Made by a program: the position numbers and the translations under genes
Shown: piece after piece, positions 1 to 8,700 of the stretch
Layout of the letters: each line of letters starts with the position of its first letter
Position numbering within the stretch: the stretch's first letter is position 1
Assembly: GCA_963575745.1 (NCBI GenBank)
Contig: CAUYUJ010006551.1
Span: forward strand, 25,001-49,553
From: Prorocentrum cordatum
Taxonomy: Eukaryota > Sar > Dinophyceae > Prorocentrales > Prorocentraceae
Length of the DNA stretch: 24,553 nt
Reading direction: 5' to 3'
The notes under the pieces: model-generated
Told to the model about the DNA's origin: nothing
Seen by the model: the letters and a program-made list of their open reading frames with translations, nothing else
The model's database searches: none

Positions 1-862
1 CAGCCGGGCGGCAGCTCAGAAGGGCGAAAGGAACCCGTATACCCATTCCGTATGGCGTCCGAAAATCCCGGTGGCTACCAGCAAGTAGACGCAGCCAACA
101 TGGCGCGGCGGCGCGACCCAAATCACGTAGAGGTCGATCACTTGTGAATGGCTCGGACAGCAACGTCAGAGACGAACGACACCGACAAGCAACCCCTGAT
201 GACATCCGTGAAGTGGACGAGGCTGGTGGGGATATTTTTTTGTCGCGGCCGCGCAGCAGAGGGCAGGCGGCGAAAGGGTGTCCGGGCCAACGGGCAAGCC
301 TAATTAGCTGCAGGGCGCAGCGCGAGCCGGCCAGGCCAGCCCTCAGAGGCAGCAGCTGCGGCAGCGGCGGCGGGAGGCTGACTGGCTGAACTGCGATGCC
401 CAGGGAAGCTCGAGCATCATGCATACCTGTGGCAAAGTGCCAGGGAATTCGCAACTGTGCGCCGCGGCGCCAGTCCACCACGGAGTAGGTGCCATGACGA
501 GACAGACAGAGAGTGTCTTACACGCACAACCCGCACAAACGCTGAAGCGAGAAAAGGCCAGGTACGCACTGGTCATGTCGCCGGAGGGCGCCAAGGGCCA
601 GGGCCGTGTCGACGGCGTAGACCTGCCTGGTTGGCTGGGACGGGTCGAGGACGGAAACACAGCGTCCGCCAGAAGGCTGAACCACTCCGAGACGCCACAC
701 ACGTATCCTGCGGTGAACGCCAGTCCCGAACCAGTAGCAACGAGCCGGCTCGGAGGGCGATGGCACCTGTTGTGGGGCCGGCCCATGATCACGACGAGGG
801 CGTCGTAGAGAACCACGTGTTGCGCGGAGAGGAAGCCTGACTGGCGGGGATGGACGTCGCCA
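1..862. other. GC-rich stretch, no gene recognised
   Basis: Short open frames occur on both strands, as expected from the GC content, but none has a recognisable domain or motif. The only structure I can tie to other parts of the window is the dispersed motif at 221-245. Confidence 0.5.
221..245 (+). repeat. Dispersed GGCTGGTGGGGATA motif, T-run form
   Basis: GGCTGGTGGGGATA is followed by a run of seven T. The same 14-mer with a longer T run occurs at 12302-12326. A form ending in CGCGAAGCG occurs at 863-890 and 12646-12673. Function unknown. Confidence 0.7.
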
Positions 863-890
863 GGCTGGTGGGGATACGCGAAGCGTCTAG
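863..890 (+). repeat. Dispersed 28-mer, GCGAAGCG form
   Basis: This 28-mer begins GGCTGGTGGGGATACGCG and matches 12646-12673 with one substitution. The palindromic array begins immediately after it. In both loci a T-run form of the same motif lies a few hundred bases upstream on the same strand. No RNA gene or coding role is recognised. Confidence 0.75.
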
Positions 891-1542
891 ACTGAACTCT
901 GGAGTTAATCCACGGGGGAGGGGTGGATCAGGGCGCCGCCCTGGGCCCCGTGAATTGACTCCGGAGTTAATCCACGGGGGCGGGGTGGATCAGGGCGCCA
1001 CCCTGCATGGGCCCCGTGAATTGACTCCGGAGTTAATCCACGGGGGAGGGGTGGATCAGAGGCCGCCTGGGGCGCCTCCAGGCGGCATCTCAGAGGCCCC
1101 TCTGATGATCCACCCGTCCCCCGTGGATTACCTCCGGAGTTAATTCATGGCAATCCTCGGGACCCGGCCAGGGCGGCGCCTCTCAGAGGCCTCCTGGAGG
1201 GCCTCTGCGAGGCCGCCTGGAGGCGCCCGAGGCGGCCTCTGATCCACCACTCCCCCGTGGATTAACTCTGGAATCAATTCACGGGGCCTACGGCGGCGCC
1301 GTGATCCACCCCTCCCAGGTGGGCCCGTGGATTAACTCCGGAGTTAATTCACGGGGCCCAGGGCGGCGCCCTAATCCACCCCTCTCCCGTGGATGAACTC
1401 CAGAGTTAACTCACGGGGCCCAAGGCGGTGCCCTGATCCACCCTTCCCCCGTGGATTAACTCCAGAGTCAATTAAGGAGGAAGAAGCTGGCTCGTGGATC
1501 CGCTTCTTCGTGGATCAACTCTGGAATTAATCCACGAGGAAG
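891..1542. repeat. Array of ~62-bp palindromic units with orientation switch
   Basis: Units start with GGAGTTAATCCACGGGG and end with CCCCGTGAATTGACTCC, which pair at 15 of 17 positions, so each unit can fold on itself. The interior also holds CAGGGC-GCC-GCCCTG. Forward units start near 901, 963 and 1029. From about 1090 the units are reverse-complemented, with landmarks near 1124, 1259, 1329, 1391 and 1453 (the last three spaced 62). Junctions are perfect palindromes, for example ATTAACTCCGGAGTTAAT at 1331-1348. The last part, about 1490-1542, is diverged. No coding function is seen. Confidence 0.85.
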
Positions 1543-1749
1543 CTGGTAGCAGGATCCACGTTGAAAAGCATGCACTCTGGGGTCAATCTTTGATCAACTC
1601 CTGGCTTCATCCATCTCGGAGGAGCCCGAGGAGAACACGCCGCCCTGAGTGACCCGCGCGCCGGCCTCGAACGCAGGAGGGCAGGATCCGTGGAGGGCCC
1701 GTGGACGGCTCGTCCGCGGCTTCGTCGGGGTCTCTCCCGGGGGCCATTT

Positions 1750-1887
1750 TGGGAGGCGGAGCCCCTCGGCGCACCCCTGGCGGCCAGGGTCGCCAGGGTA
1801 CGCGGACGCTTCGCCTCCCCTGTGCGCGGCGCGCCCTGTCGGGCTCGCGGCCGCGGAAGCAGTAACTGGAGGGGCGCAGCGGGAGCA
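1750..1887 (+). repeat. Left copy of duplicated block beside the gap
   Basis: The block begins TGGGAGGCGGAGCCCCTCGG and runs into a (GGA)n tract. A close copy with small indels starts at the first base after the N gap (2054) and runs into another (GGA)n tract. Either this is a real tandem duplication or the two sides of the gap are alternative copies of one locus. Confidence 0.75.
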
Positions 1888-1953
1888 GAGGAGGAGGAGG
1901 AGGAGGAGGAGGAGGAGGAGGAGGAGGAGGAGGAGGAGGAGGAGGAGAGGAGG
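1888..1953 (+). repeat. (GGA)n tract ending at assembly gap
   Basis: An almost pure GGA triplet run, purine on the + strand, that ends directly in Ns. Long arginine- or glutamate-rich open frames across it are translations of the microsatellite, not genes. Confidence 0.9.
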
Positions 1954-2053
1954 NNNNNNNNNNNNNNNNNNNNNNNNNNNNNNNNNNNNNNNNNNNNNNN
2001 NNNNNNNNNNNNNNNNNNNNNNNNNNNNNNNNNNNNNNNNNNNNNNNNNNNNN
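1954..2053. other. Assembly gap (100 N)
   Basis: Exactly 100 Ns, the usual placeholder for a gap of unknown size. It falls inside a purine-only microsatellite. Reading frames that cross it are not meaningful. Confidence 0.98.
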
Positions 2054-2190
2054 TGGGAGGCGAAGCCCCTCGGCGCACCCCTGGCGGCCACCCAGCCCTT
2101 CTGCCGGGGTCGCCGGGGCGCGCGGACGCCCCGCCTCCCCTGTGTGCGGTGCGCCCTGTCGGGCTCGCGGCCGCGGGAGCAGGAAGTGGA
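2054..2190 (+). repeat. Right copy of duplicated block beside the gap
   Basis: Close copy of 1750-1887, starting at the first base after the gap. It shares the GCGCCCTGTCGGGCTCGCGG segment and then runs into a second (GGA)n tract. Confidence 0.75.
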
Positions 2191-2370
2191 GGGGAGGAGG
2201 AGGGAGCAGGAGGAAGTGGAGGGGATCAGGAGGAGGAGGAGGACGAGGAGGAGGAGGAGGAGGAGGAGGAGGAGGAGAAGGAGGTTGAAGAGGAGGAGGA
2301 GGAGGAGGTTGAAGAGGAGGAGGAGGAGGAGGAGGAGGAGGAGGAGGAGCTCGAGGAGGAGGAGGCGAAG
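2191..2370 (+). repeat. Interrupted (GGA)n tract
   Basis: A purine-rich triplet tract with scattered interruptions (GGTT, GGAC, AGC). It translates as poly-Glu/Arg on + and poly-Pro/Leu on minus, and is not a gene. Confidence 0.88.
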
Positions 2371-2590
2371 GGAGCGAGCGGCGCTCCACAACATCATCCC
2401 ATCCGCAGACGGACACTGGCACAACGGCTCGCTGGGACGAGCAGCACAGGCCTGACCAGCCGACGACCGAGAACGGCAGAACTGGCACTGGCCATGCTGA
2501 CCGCCATAGAATCGCAGTGGCATGCGAACGTGCGAATAATTGCCTGAAGGCACGAGTGTTTTTTGGAAAGCACGAGTGATGGTTTAGTTG
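2371..2590. other. Unassigned spacer
   Basis: No gene is recognised. It contains the short motif TGCCTGAAGGCACGAGTG (near 2546), which recurs as TGCCTGAAAGCACGAGTGATG near 13938. In both places it is next to a T-rich run. Confidence 0.4.
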
Positions 2591-2893
2591 TCCTGATCGA
2601 ACTGATGTTGTTCTTAAGCTCGAGCTGCCCGAGCACACAGTGGCTGCCCCAGAGCTAGTTGACAGGGGGCCATGCGAGGAGGACGCGCCGCGGAACGTCC
2701 CAAGGGACGCGCCAGGCGACGTGCCAGGAGACGTGCCGTGGGGACGCACCGCGGGACGTGCCAAAGGGACGCGCTATGGAACGTGCCAGTGGACGTGCCA
2801 CGGGACGTGCCAGACGACGCGTCGCGCAAGGTGCCAAGGGGACACGCCCCGGGACGCGCCACGGAACTTGCCAAGGAACGTGACAAGTTGCAA
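2591..2893 (+). repeat. Host repeat copy A (empty site) with 12-bp tandem array
   Basis: The first 70 nt (2591-2660) align without gaps to 3201-3270 with about ten substitutions. After AGCTAGTT (2653-2660) comes a degenerate 12-bp tandem array built on GGGACGTGCCA, from about 2680 to 2893. Copy A lacks the MITE found in copy B, so AGCTAGTT is a related empty site. The open frames here come from the 12-bp period and are not genes. Confidence 0.82.
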
Positions 2894-2917
2894 TGCTGAG
2901 TGTATCGATCTTGATGT

Positions 2918-3096
2918 ACAGTCGGGGCCTTGACCTAAGGAACCCAAAATAAGGAACGAGGCCCCTTTTTTTCCATGACTTAAACTTCGATTTCCGATCG
3001 AAAACAGAAGGAAAACCTGAGGCCAGCTGTGAAACACTTAAGGAACGCGGAGCCCCTCCCCAACGAAAAGGGTTCCTTCTTCAGGGCCCCGACTGT
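2918..3096. mobile_element. MITE-like element with 28-bp terminal inverted repeats
   Basis: The left end ACAGTCGGGGCC is perfectly repeated, inverted, at the right end (3085-3096). The inverted match continues inward to 24 of 28 positions and includes AAGGAACCC. The interior is short and non-coding. No convincing target duplication is visible, so the exact termini (ACAGTC or CAGTC) and superfamily are unresolved. A non-autonomous DNA transposon is the simplest reading. Confidence 0.65.
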
Positions 3097-3200
3097 GCCG
3101 TGCCAAGGGCTGTGCTGCGCTGCGCCGTGCCGAATTGCGATGTGCCATGCCGGGATTGTGCTCTATAGCTTTGTAGATCGAGTCCTCCTTTGCATCCGAG
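3097..3200. other. Unassigned spacer between repeat copies
   Basis: Contains imperfect GTGCC/GCGCTGCGCC repeats and nothing recognisable as a gene. Confidence 0.35.
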
Positions 3201-3560
3201 TCCTGACCGAACTGATCTGGATCTTAAGCTCGAGCTGCCTGAGCACATAGTAGCGGCCCCAGAGCTAAATTCATGTTGTTCCCATCGTACTTAAGGACCA
3301 CGTCGCAGAAATAATCTCGTGCACCCAGAAAAAATCGAAACGGTGTCGAACGAGTATCGCCTCCTAGGGCCCGACATGTGAAAACCCTCCGGCTTCGGTA
3401 CTTTCTTGGAGCTCGAGATTCTTTTTGGCAATCAAGGCCAAAGCAGGCTGGAACATCACAAAGCTAATTGACAGGGGGATCTGCCAGGGGGACGCGCCGC
3501 TGGACGTCCCAAGGCACGCGCCAGGCGACTTGCCACAGGACGTGCCACGAGGACGCCAAG
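3201..3560 (+). repeat. Host repeat copy B, interrupted by a MITE
   Basis: 3201-3262 match copy A at 2591-2652. The sequence then breaks at the MITE (3271-3461) and resumes from 3470 with GACAGGGGG and the 12-bp GACGTGCCA array, matching copy A from 2661. The paired copies prove the interruption is an insertion. Confidence 0.85.
3271..3461. mobile_element. MITE copy 1 (191 bp, 8-bp target duplication)
   Basis: Flanked by AGCTAAAT (3263-3270) and AGCTAATT (3462-3469); the empty site in copy A reads AGCTAGTT. Ends are imperfect inverted repeats (TCATGTTGTTCCC at the left, GGAACATCACAA at the right). It is non-coding. A diverged relative of 185 bp sits at 15968-16152 with a perfect 8-bp duplication. 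An 8-bp duplication is typical of hAT and a few other cut-and-paste superfamilies; I cannot assign it further. Confidence 0.85.
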
Positions 3561-3690
3561 GTACGCTGCGTCCGCGCTCCCAAGGCCAGGATCCCTCGTA
3601 AATTGCGCTGCGTCCGCTCTCCCTGGGCCACGACCCCTCGTAAACTGCGATGCATCCGCGCTCCCAGGGCCGCGCTCCCTCGTGATCCTT
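3560..3690 (+). repeat. 42-bp satellite, three units
   Basis: GCTGCGTCCGCGCTC-type starts occur at 3565, 3607 and 3649, spaced exactly 42. The same unit forms the larger array at 13068-13445. The period is 14 codons, so open frames appear on both strands. Confidence 0.85.
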
Positions 3691-3798
3691 TGTTTTTCGT
3701 CCAAGGAGGTCCCTGCAGAGGCCAATCGAACCAGACGAAAGGGGACTTGTGCGTGCAAAGTGGGTGTTGACGAATTCGCTGAGGCGCCAGGCGGCGAC

Positions 3799-3803
3799 AA
3801 TAT
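3799..3803 (+). repeat. Target site duplication AATAT, left
   Basis: Five bases directly before the 5' LTR. They are identical to the five bases directly after the 3' LTR (10906-10910). Confidence 0.9.
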
Positions 3804-4055
3804 TGTCAATATAACCCCAGTTCTATCGAGTCATGCTTATGTATTCTTGTGCGTTGGCACAGCTCAGCAGTTTCAGCAAGCATGATGTGTGTTAAGCAGT
3901 TGTTTCACATATGTGTGTACCCATTGCCATTTGATGTTCAGGGGCCCCTGAGTCAAATACAAAATTGCGCATCTCACGACCTGATGCCATTATCAAGATA
4001 ATCTCTTCTACCGAGCACATCCCCAGGAGACTTCGTGTGCTGCCATCGGTTGATA
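3804..4055 (+). repeat. 5' LTR
   Basis: A 252-bp direct repeat, about 88% identical to 10648-10905. It starts TGTCAATA and ends GGTTGATA. It is clearly more AT-rich than the rest of the element, as expected of a promoter-bearing LTR. The right boundary is fixed by divergence from the 3' copy and by the adjacent candidate primer binding site. Confidence 0.93.
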
Positions 4056-4494
4056 CTGGTAGCGGAACCGGAGATCCGGAGATCCACTTTCTCCGGTTCC
4101 CCAGACATCCGACGTCTCGATTTTTTCGAGACGCGGGCCCCCATGCCAAACGGCGCGCCTCGCGCGCCGCCCCCCGGGCCAAGCCGCCGCCAGGTGGCCC
4201 GCCGGCAGCCTCTGCCGCCGCCGCTCCCGCCGTGTTGGTGCGGGGGTGCAGCCGCATCCCGCCGAGCAGCGTGGACGCGGACGAGGCCAACTGCACGGAT
4301 TGGACTGGCTGGCAAGGCTGGGTGGACCCGACAGGACCCAGACATGCTCGCGTCGTAAAAAATGAAGACGAACGGTTTTGGGCCATTTTCGGCCCCGGGG
4401 GGTCCTCGCCGGGCCTTGGGACCGTCAAAAAACGACTCAGGATGAGAAGCCCGTCCTAAGGAAAGGGTCGGGACTTCCGGGGACGCCGTCCTGA
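4056..4494 (+). other. Retrotransposon leader without recognisable gag
   Basis: Holds the binding site, two strong hairpins (stems 4064-4073/4091-4100 and 4113-4120/4126-4133 with a T5 loop), and the first copy of a 45-bp direct repeat (4292-4336, repeated at 4521-4564). No continuous frame or CCHC zinc knuckle of a copia gag is seen, so gag seems lost or diverged beyond recognition. Confidence 0.6.
4057..4073 (+). promoter_or_regulatory. Candidate tRNA primer binding site and hairpin
   Basis: One base after the 5' LTR the sequence reads TGGTAGCGGAACCGG, beginning with the TGG expected from a tRNA CCA end. Its 3' half, GGAACCGGAG (4064-4073), pairs perfectly with CTCCGGTTCC at 4091-4100. I cannot name the tRNA without a host tRNA set. 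Confidence 0.6.
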
Positions 4495-5163
4495 AAAAAT
4501 CACGGCATCGGATCTCTGGGTGCACGGATTGGACTGGCTGGCAAGGATGGTAGACCCGACAGGAGAGCTCCACGTGAAGCTTTCTGGTCTCAGAAGGGAG
4601 CGTTCGGCAAGGGTGCGCCACCGTCGCCAGCGGGCTTGACTGCATCGGGTTCTACCCAGCAGCATGGCCCGAGGTTCAAGCGCTTCAGGCACGGTAGCTT
4701 CACTAAGCCCGAGTACGAGGCACGCATGGTGGAGGATGTTGAGACGCTGGAGTGCGCCAACTCGACCGAGGAGATCTTCCTGCTGACCGTAGGCAAAGGC
4801 ATCAGCGACGGGGGTGCCACGCGACCCGTCATGGGCGGCAAGGTGTGGATGCAGTGGGAGGAGCTACTTCGTTCGAAGAATTTGTTGCATAAGTTCGAGT
4901 GTGGCAAGAGTGATCGACGCTTCCGATTCGGAGACGGCAAGACGCTGGAGGCTTAACAAGCTGTGACACTGACGGTGTGGCCGTTCGGCGTCAAGAAGCA
5001 GATCACGATCCATCTCGTGGAGGGCTGGACGCCGCTGCTGATCGCGCGATCCTGCATGGAGGAGTGGGGCTTGATCCAGGACTATCGAGCTGGAACGTTC
5101 ATGATGAAGGATCTCCCCGACAAGGGTTGGATGAACGCGATGAGAAGGGCCATTTCATCATAG
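4495..5163 (+). pseudogene. copia aspartic protease region
   Basis: The frame is open from 4495; the first in-frame ATG is at 4636. The pattern SDGGATRPVMG stands where retropepsins have D[ST]GA, followed after about 65 residues by TPLLIARSCMEEWGLI, which fits the hydrophobic second-half motif seen in copia proteases. The expected Ser/Thr after the catalytic Asp is Gly here. A TAA at 4954-4956 splits the domain. Near 5140 the frame should shift, because GHFIIDL, the expected continuation, lies in another frame. A pseudogene piece that would have released the polyprotein's mature parts. Confidence 0.7.
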
Positions 5164-5229
5164 ACCTGTCGGGTGGAGCTGGCCGCGACGCCGACGACGC
5201 CGTGAACGAGGGAGCCCCCCACCGACTGA

Positions 5230-6065
5230 GATGACAGCAGCGGCGACTCGACGGATAAAGACACAGAAGGAGGCTCGTTCAAGGGCGACGAATGCGACGA
5301 CGAGGACTCGTCGGCGCCAGACCCCGATGCGTTTTACCTCGAGACGCGGACGGATTTCTACGACATCGGCAGCTCCGACGAGACCCTGGCCACGGAGGAA
5401 GTCGTGGGCCCGGAGCGCCACCTGGTGGATACGGACACCTACTCGGACCTGGCCCTGGCGCTGGAGCAGGCGGAGTCCGACATGAAGGACACGCTGCGCG
5501 GGCCGCGCAAGCGGATGGTCTGGGAGGTCTTCGCGGATCAGGGGGCTCTGTCGCAAGAGCTCCTCGAGTACCCGCAGATCGAGGTGCTCGAATTCAGGAT
5601 CGAAGACGGCTGGGACTTCTCCAAGCCTGCCGTGATCCGCGACTTCCTGAACAAGATCGACAACGACAAGCCCGACGATATCTTCGTCGCTCCCCCGTGC
5701 AAGTACTGGTGCTCCTGACAGCACGTGAACGAGGAGATCAATGATGCCAGGGAGCGAACGAGCGGACGTTTCTCAAAATGATTATGACAGCGTTTGTGAA
5801 GCAGCAGGACGGAAACCGACACGCGTATGTCGAAAGTCCGTGGCAGGGACTACACTGGCGGACGAAGACGTGGAAGAAGTTGCCAGGATATCGCTGCAGA
5901 CTCGACCAGAGCAGGTTGGGAGCGAAGTACACGATCAAGGGCAAGGACATGCCCTACCAGAAGCCCACGAGACTGCAGTCAAACAACAAGGAGTTCATTC
6001 ACCATATTAATCTGGCATGCGCGTGTACGGAGGGCCACGTGATCCTGCGGGGCAAGCTCGCCCAG
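5230..6065 (+). pseudogene. Methyltransferase-like domain between protease and integrase
   Basis: After an acidic linker, frame 1 reads VWEVFADQGALSQEL, resembling motif I of C5 cytosine methyltransferases (x-[DE]-x-F-x-x-x-G). About 50 residues later comes APPCKYWCS, with the Pro-Cys of motif IV. A TGA at 5716-5718 and a frameshift follow, and frame 3 continues with HAYVESPWQGLHW (an ENP/VExP-like motif), LPGYRCRLDQ and KPTRLQSN, ending at TAG 6066-6068. Spacing and order fit a Dcm-like Rossmann domain. Capture of methyltransferases by dinoflagellate retrotransposons has been reported; whether this is that family is an inference. Inactive as it stands. Confidence 0.55.
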
Positions 6066-6068
6066 TAG

Positions 6069-7164
6069 GCTCAGAACTACCCAAAACCGATGGCAAAGAG
6101 GATGGCCTACCTGATCGCCTACCAGGGCATGGCCGACGGCATCAGCAACATCAACACGGCCGAGGAGATCTACAAGGACATCGACGCCATCGAGTACACC
6201 GACGTGATGCAGGAGCTGATGAAGCGGTTCAGCGTATCGACAATCCGAGCAGTCAAGCGCGCTCACGTCAGGCTGGGCCATCCTTCGAACGCCGCGCTGG
6301 CGGTTGCCATGCAGCATGCGGGTGCCCCGGCGGAGTGGATCCAGTGCGCCAGGCTTTTGCAGTGCGAGATCTGCCTAGGCATAGGCCCCGAGCAGTTCGT
6401 GTCGCAGTGCTGCCGAGGGCCAAGAGGTTCAACGAAGTGGTCTGCACCGACGTGTACTACATCACGTGGAAAAAGAAGGAGGAAGATCCTGGCCATCATG
6501 GACGAGTTTACACGCTACGAGGTCAACTACCCGATCTCGAAGGAGATGTTTCAGAAGGAGACGAAGCTATGGGAGAAGCTCTGGATCAGTTGGGCCGGCA
6601 AGCCCGAGACGACGCGGATGGACATGGGAGCCTCGCACACGGCCAAGCGCATGCACGACTGGATGAAAAAGTATAGCATCAAGCTCGACCTGATCCCGAA
6701 AGGCGCGCACCACATGTTGGGCCTGACGGAGCGGAACCACGCGGTCGGGAGGGAACAGCTCAGAGCAAATACCACCTGCCGTTCCCCGACGACTCGCTCA
6801 AGACCGCCCTCGGGATGACCGCCAGCCAGCGGAGCACCCTGAGGAACGCGCGCGGGTTCTCGCCCGCGGTGCTGGTGTTGGGGGCGCACTCCAAGATCCC
6901 AGGCGCCCTCTGCGATGAGGACTTCGGCCTGTCGGAGCAGGCCGCGCTGGTTGACCCCAAGAGCGAGGTGAACGAGATGATGATCAGGTGGGGACGGCCG
7001 CCGCCACAGCCTTCATCGAGGCCAACTGCTCGCGCGCCGTGCGAGCGGCGCTGCTGGCAAACAGAAGGCCGACGCGGAGGAACTACGAGATCGGCGAGTG
7101 GGTCTACTTCTGGCGACCAGAGCAGACGCAGGAGCTGGAGAAGTACAACTGGCACGGCCATCTC
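6069..7164 (+). pseudogene. copia integrase
   Basis: The N-terminal zinc-binding part reads HVRLGHPS then LQCEIC (H-x4-H and C-x2-C). The catalytic core has the first Asp in CTDVYY (frame 2, near 6450), the second in MDMGAS (codon 6621-6623) and the Glu in LTERNH (codon 6729-6731). Exactly 35 residues separate the last two, the classic D-35-E spacing. It ends with KYHLPFPDD, GFSPAVLVLG and an SH3-like NYEIGEWVYFW segment. The coding path changes frame about five times (near 6420, 6480, 6765, 6985 and 7160), so the gene is dead although the domain order is intact. Confidence 0.88.
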
Positions 7165-8700
7165 TGGTGGTGGCAGTGGAGGCGAAGGTCAACGAGGACA
7201 ACGTGATGCACACCTCAGTGGTGTGGGTGACGCACGGATGCACGATCTCCCGATGCACCGTGGAACAGTTTCGCCCCGAGCTGCCAGGCGAAGCTCGCGA
7301 GCGTGAAGGACGCAGCGAGGACCCCGACAGCCCGCTCAGCACGATCGAGAAGCTCAGGCGCGTGCTCAGGCGGACAAAGGGGACCTGCAACTACCGGGAC
7401 CTCGCCGAGGAGGGGCGCTTGCCCCAGTACGACGACACCCTGGACGACATGGGCGAGCAGCATCAGCCCACCGCCCGGGCACCCATGGAGACGGACGAGA
7501 CCGACAGACCGACAGGAGCAGCTGCCGCGGCGGCACCTGGAGACGACGGGCCAGCAGCGGCCAGCGCCGGCGCGTCTGGCAGCGCTGCGCAGGAGCCTAG
7601 CAGACTCCACATCGAGGCGATGGCTAAGAGGAGTGTCGAGGAGGCTGAGAAGCTGGACGGCATCCCGCTGGCCAAGCGCGCCCGCCTGGCATGGGCAAAG
7701 CATGTCTCGCAGAGCGAGGAGGCTGCGCTCGCCGATGAGGTGGATGACGGGATGTTGCTGCTGGAGGAGTCCACCGAGACGGTCTACATGCTGGCCTTCA
7801 AGAGGGAAGCCCCCACTATCGTGGAGGGGAGGCTGACGCCTGAGGAGAAGGACCAGTTCTACGCGGAGAAACTGGAGGCCCTCGAGGTTTTCAATCGCAA
7901 CGACGGCTGGGGGCCCATCAACGACGCGGATGTGGATCCCGCAGCCTGCTGCCCTCTACGCTTCCTACTCAAGTGGAAGATGAAGAACGGGCAGAAGGTA
8001 GCCAACGCGCGTGTACTCTACCAGGGGGTGAAGCACAGCCACGTCGCCGAGGGCCAGCTCGACAAGGAGGCGCCGATCCTCAGCAGGCTTGGCCGACACA
8101 CGGTCATGCTCTGGGCGTCTCTGAGAAAATGGAGGCTGTTCACCGCGGATATGAAGTCCGCTTTCCTGCAGGCTGAGGACGTGAGCGTGCACGGCCTTAA
8201 GCTGCACGCAAGCCCGACGAAGGAGATGAGAGAGGTGCTCTCACACCCGATCGGCCTGCAACCTGGACAGCTGCTCTAGAAGATCAAGCCGTGCTTCGGT
8301 GACCCGCGGTCACCCAAGCTCTGGCACTACCGCTCCGACGAAGTCACGAAGGAGATCGGGCTCAGGAACCACAAGCTCGAGGATTGCCCACTGTTGTCCC
8401 TGCGCCCGGCGAAGGACGAGGATGACCCGTTCGACGCGTGCAGCTTCGAGGGCCAGACCTAAGTGGTGGACGGCCTGATCGGCAAGCACGTGGACGACTT
8501 CATCGCTTGCGGCGAGGGCGTGACGAACGAACAGGACCTCCACGCGAAGCTTGACGACACCGAGTGTTTCCAGGCGCGGCTAGGTGCGCTCAATGAGAAG
8601 TTCAAGTTCGGCAAGTGGGATTTCTGGCCGAGTCTGATCTTCACTGGGTGGAGCAGTCCCTGAGCACCTACAGCGTGACCCACGTACGAGAAATACCTGC
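7165..8700 (+). pseudogene. copia reverse transcriptase
   Basis: A linker rich in Ala, Asp and Glu follows the integrase tail. The RT domain then reads FLLKWKMKNGQKVANARVLY, DKEAPILSRLGR, LFTADMKSAFLQAED (motif A Asp) and GLKLHASPTKEMRE. A TAG at 8277-8279 interrupts before KPCFGDPRSPKLW, and a TAA at 8460-8462 precedes GLIGKHVDDFIACGEG, whose V-D-D is the catalytic motif C (Asp codons 8493-8498). KFKFGKWDF follows, then frameshifts near 8650-8700. Catalytic residues survive but the frame does not. Confidence 0.92.

Noticed and set aside
1527-2764. Long open frames crossing the N gap and the GGA tracts on both strands
   Set aside because: They consist of unknown residues plus poly-Leu, poly-Pro, poly-Glu or poly-Arg translated from a triplet repeat. 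No domain is present.
2614-2933. Overlapping Arg/Thr-rich ORFs on both strands
   Set aside because: The 12-bp tandem repeat has a period divisible by three, which keeps frames open without coding.
3271-3461. MITE copy 1 considered as an intron as well
   Set aside because: No coding sequence surrounds it, and its target AGCTAAAT gives no AG|G pair like that of copy 2.
4035-4358. Open frames in the retrotransposon leader considered as gag
   Set aside because: Pro/Arg/Ala-rich shadows of GC-rich sequence with no capsid-like helices or CCHC knuckle.
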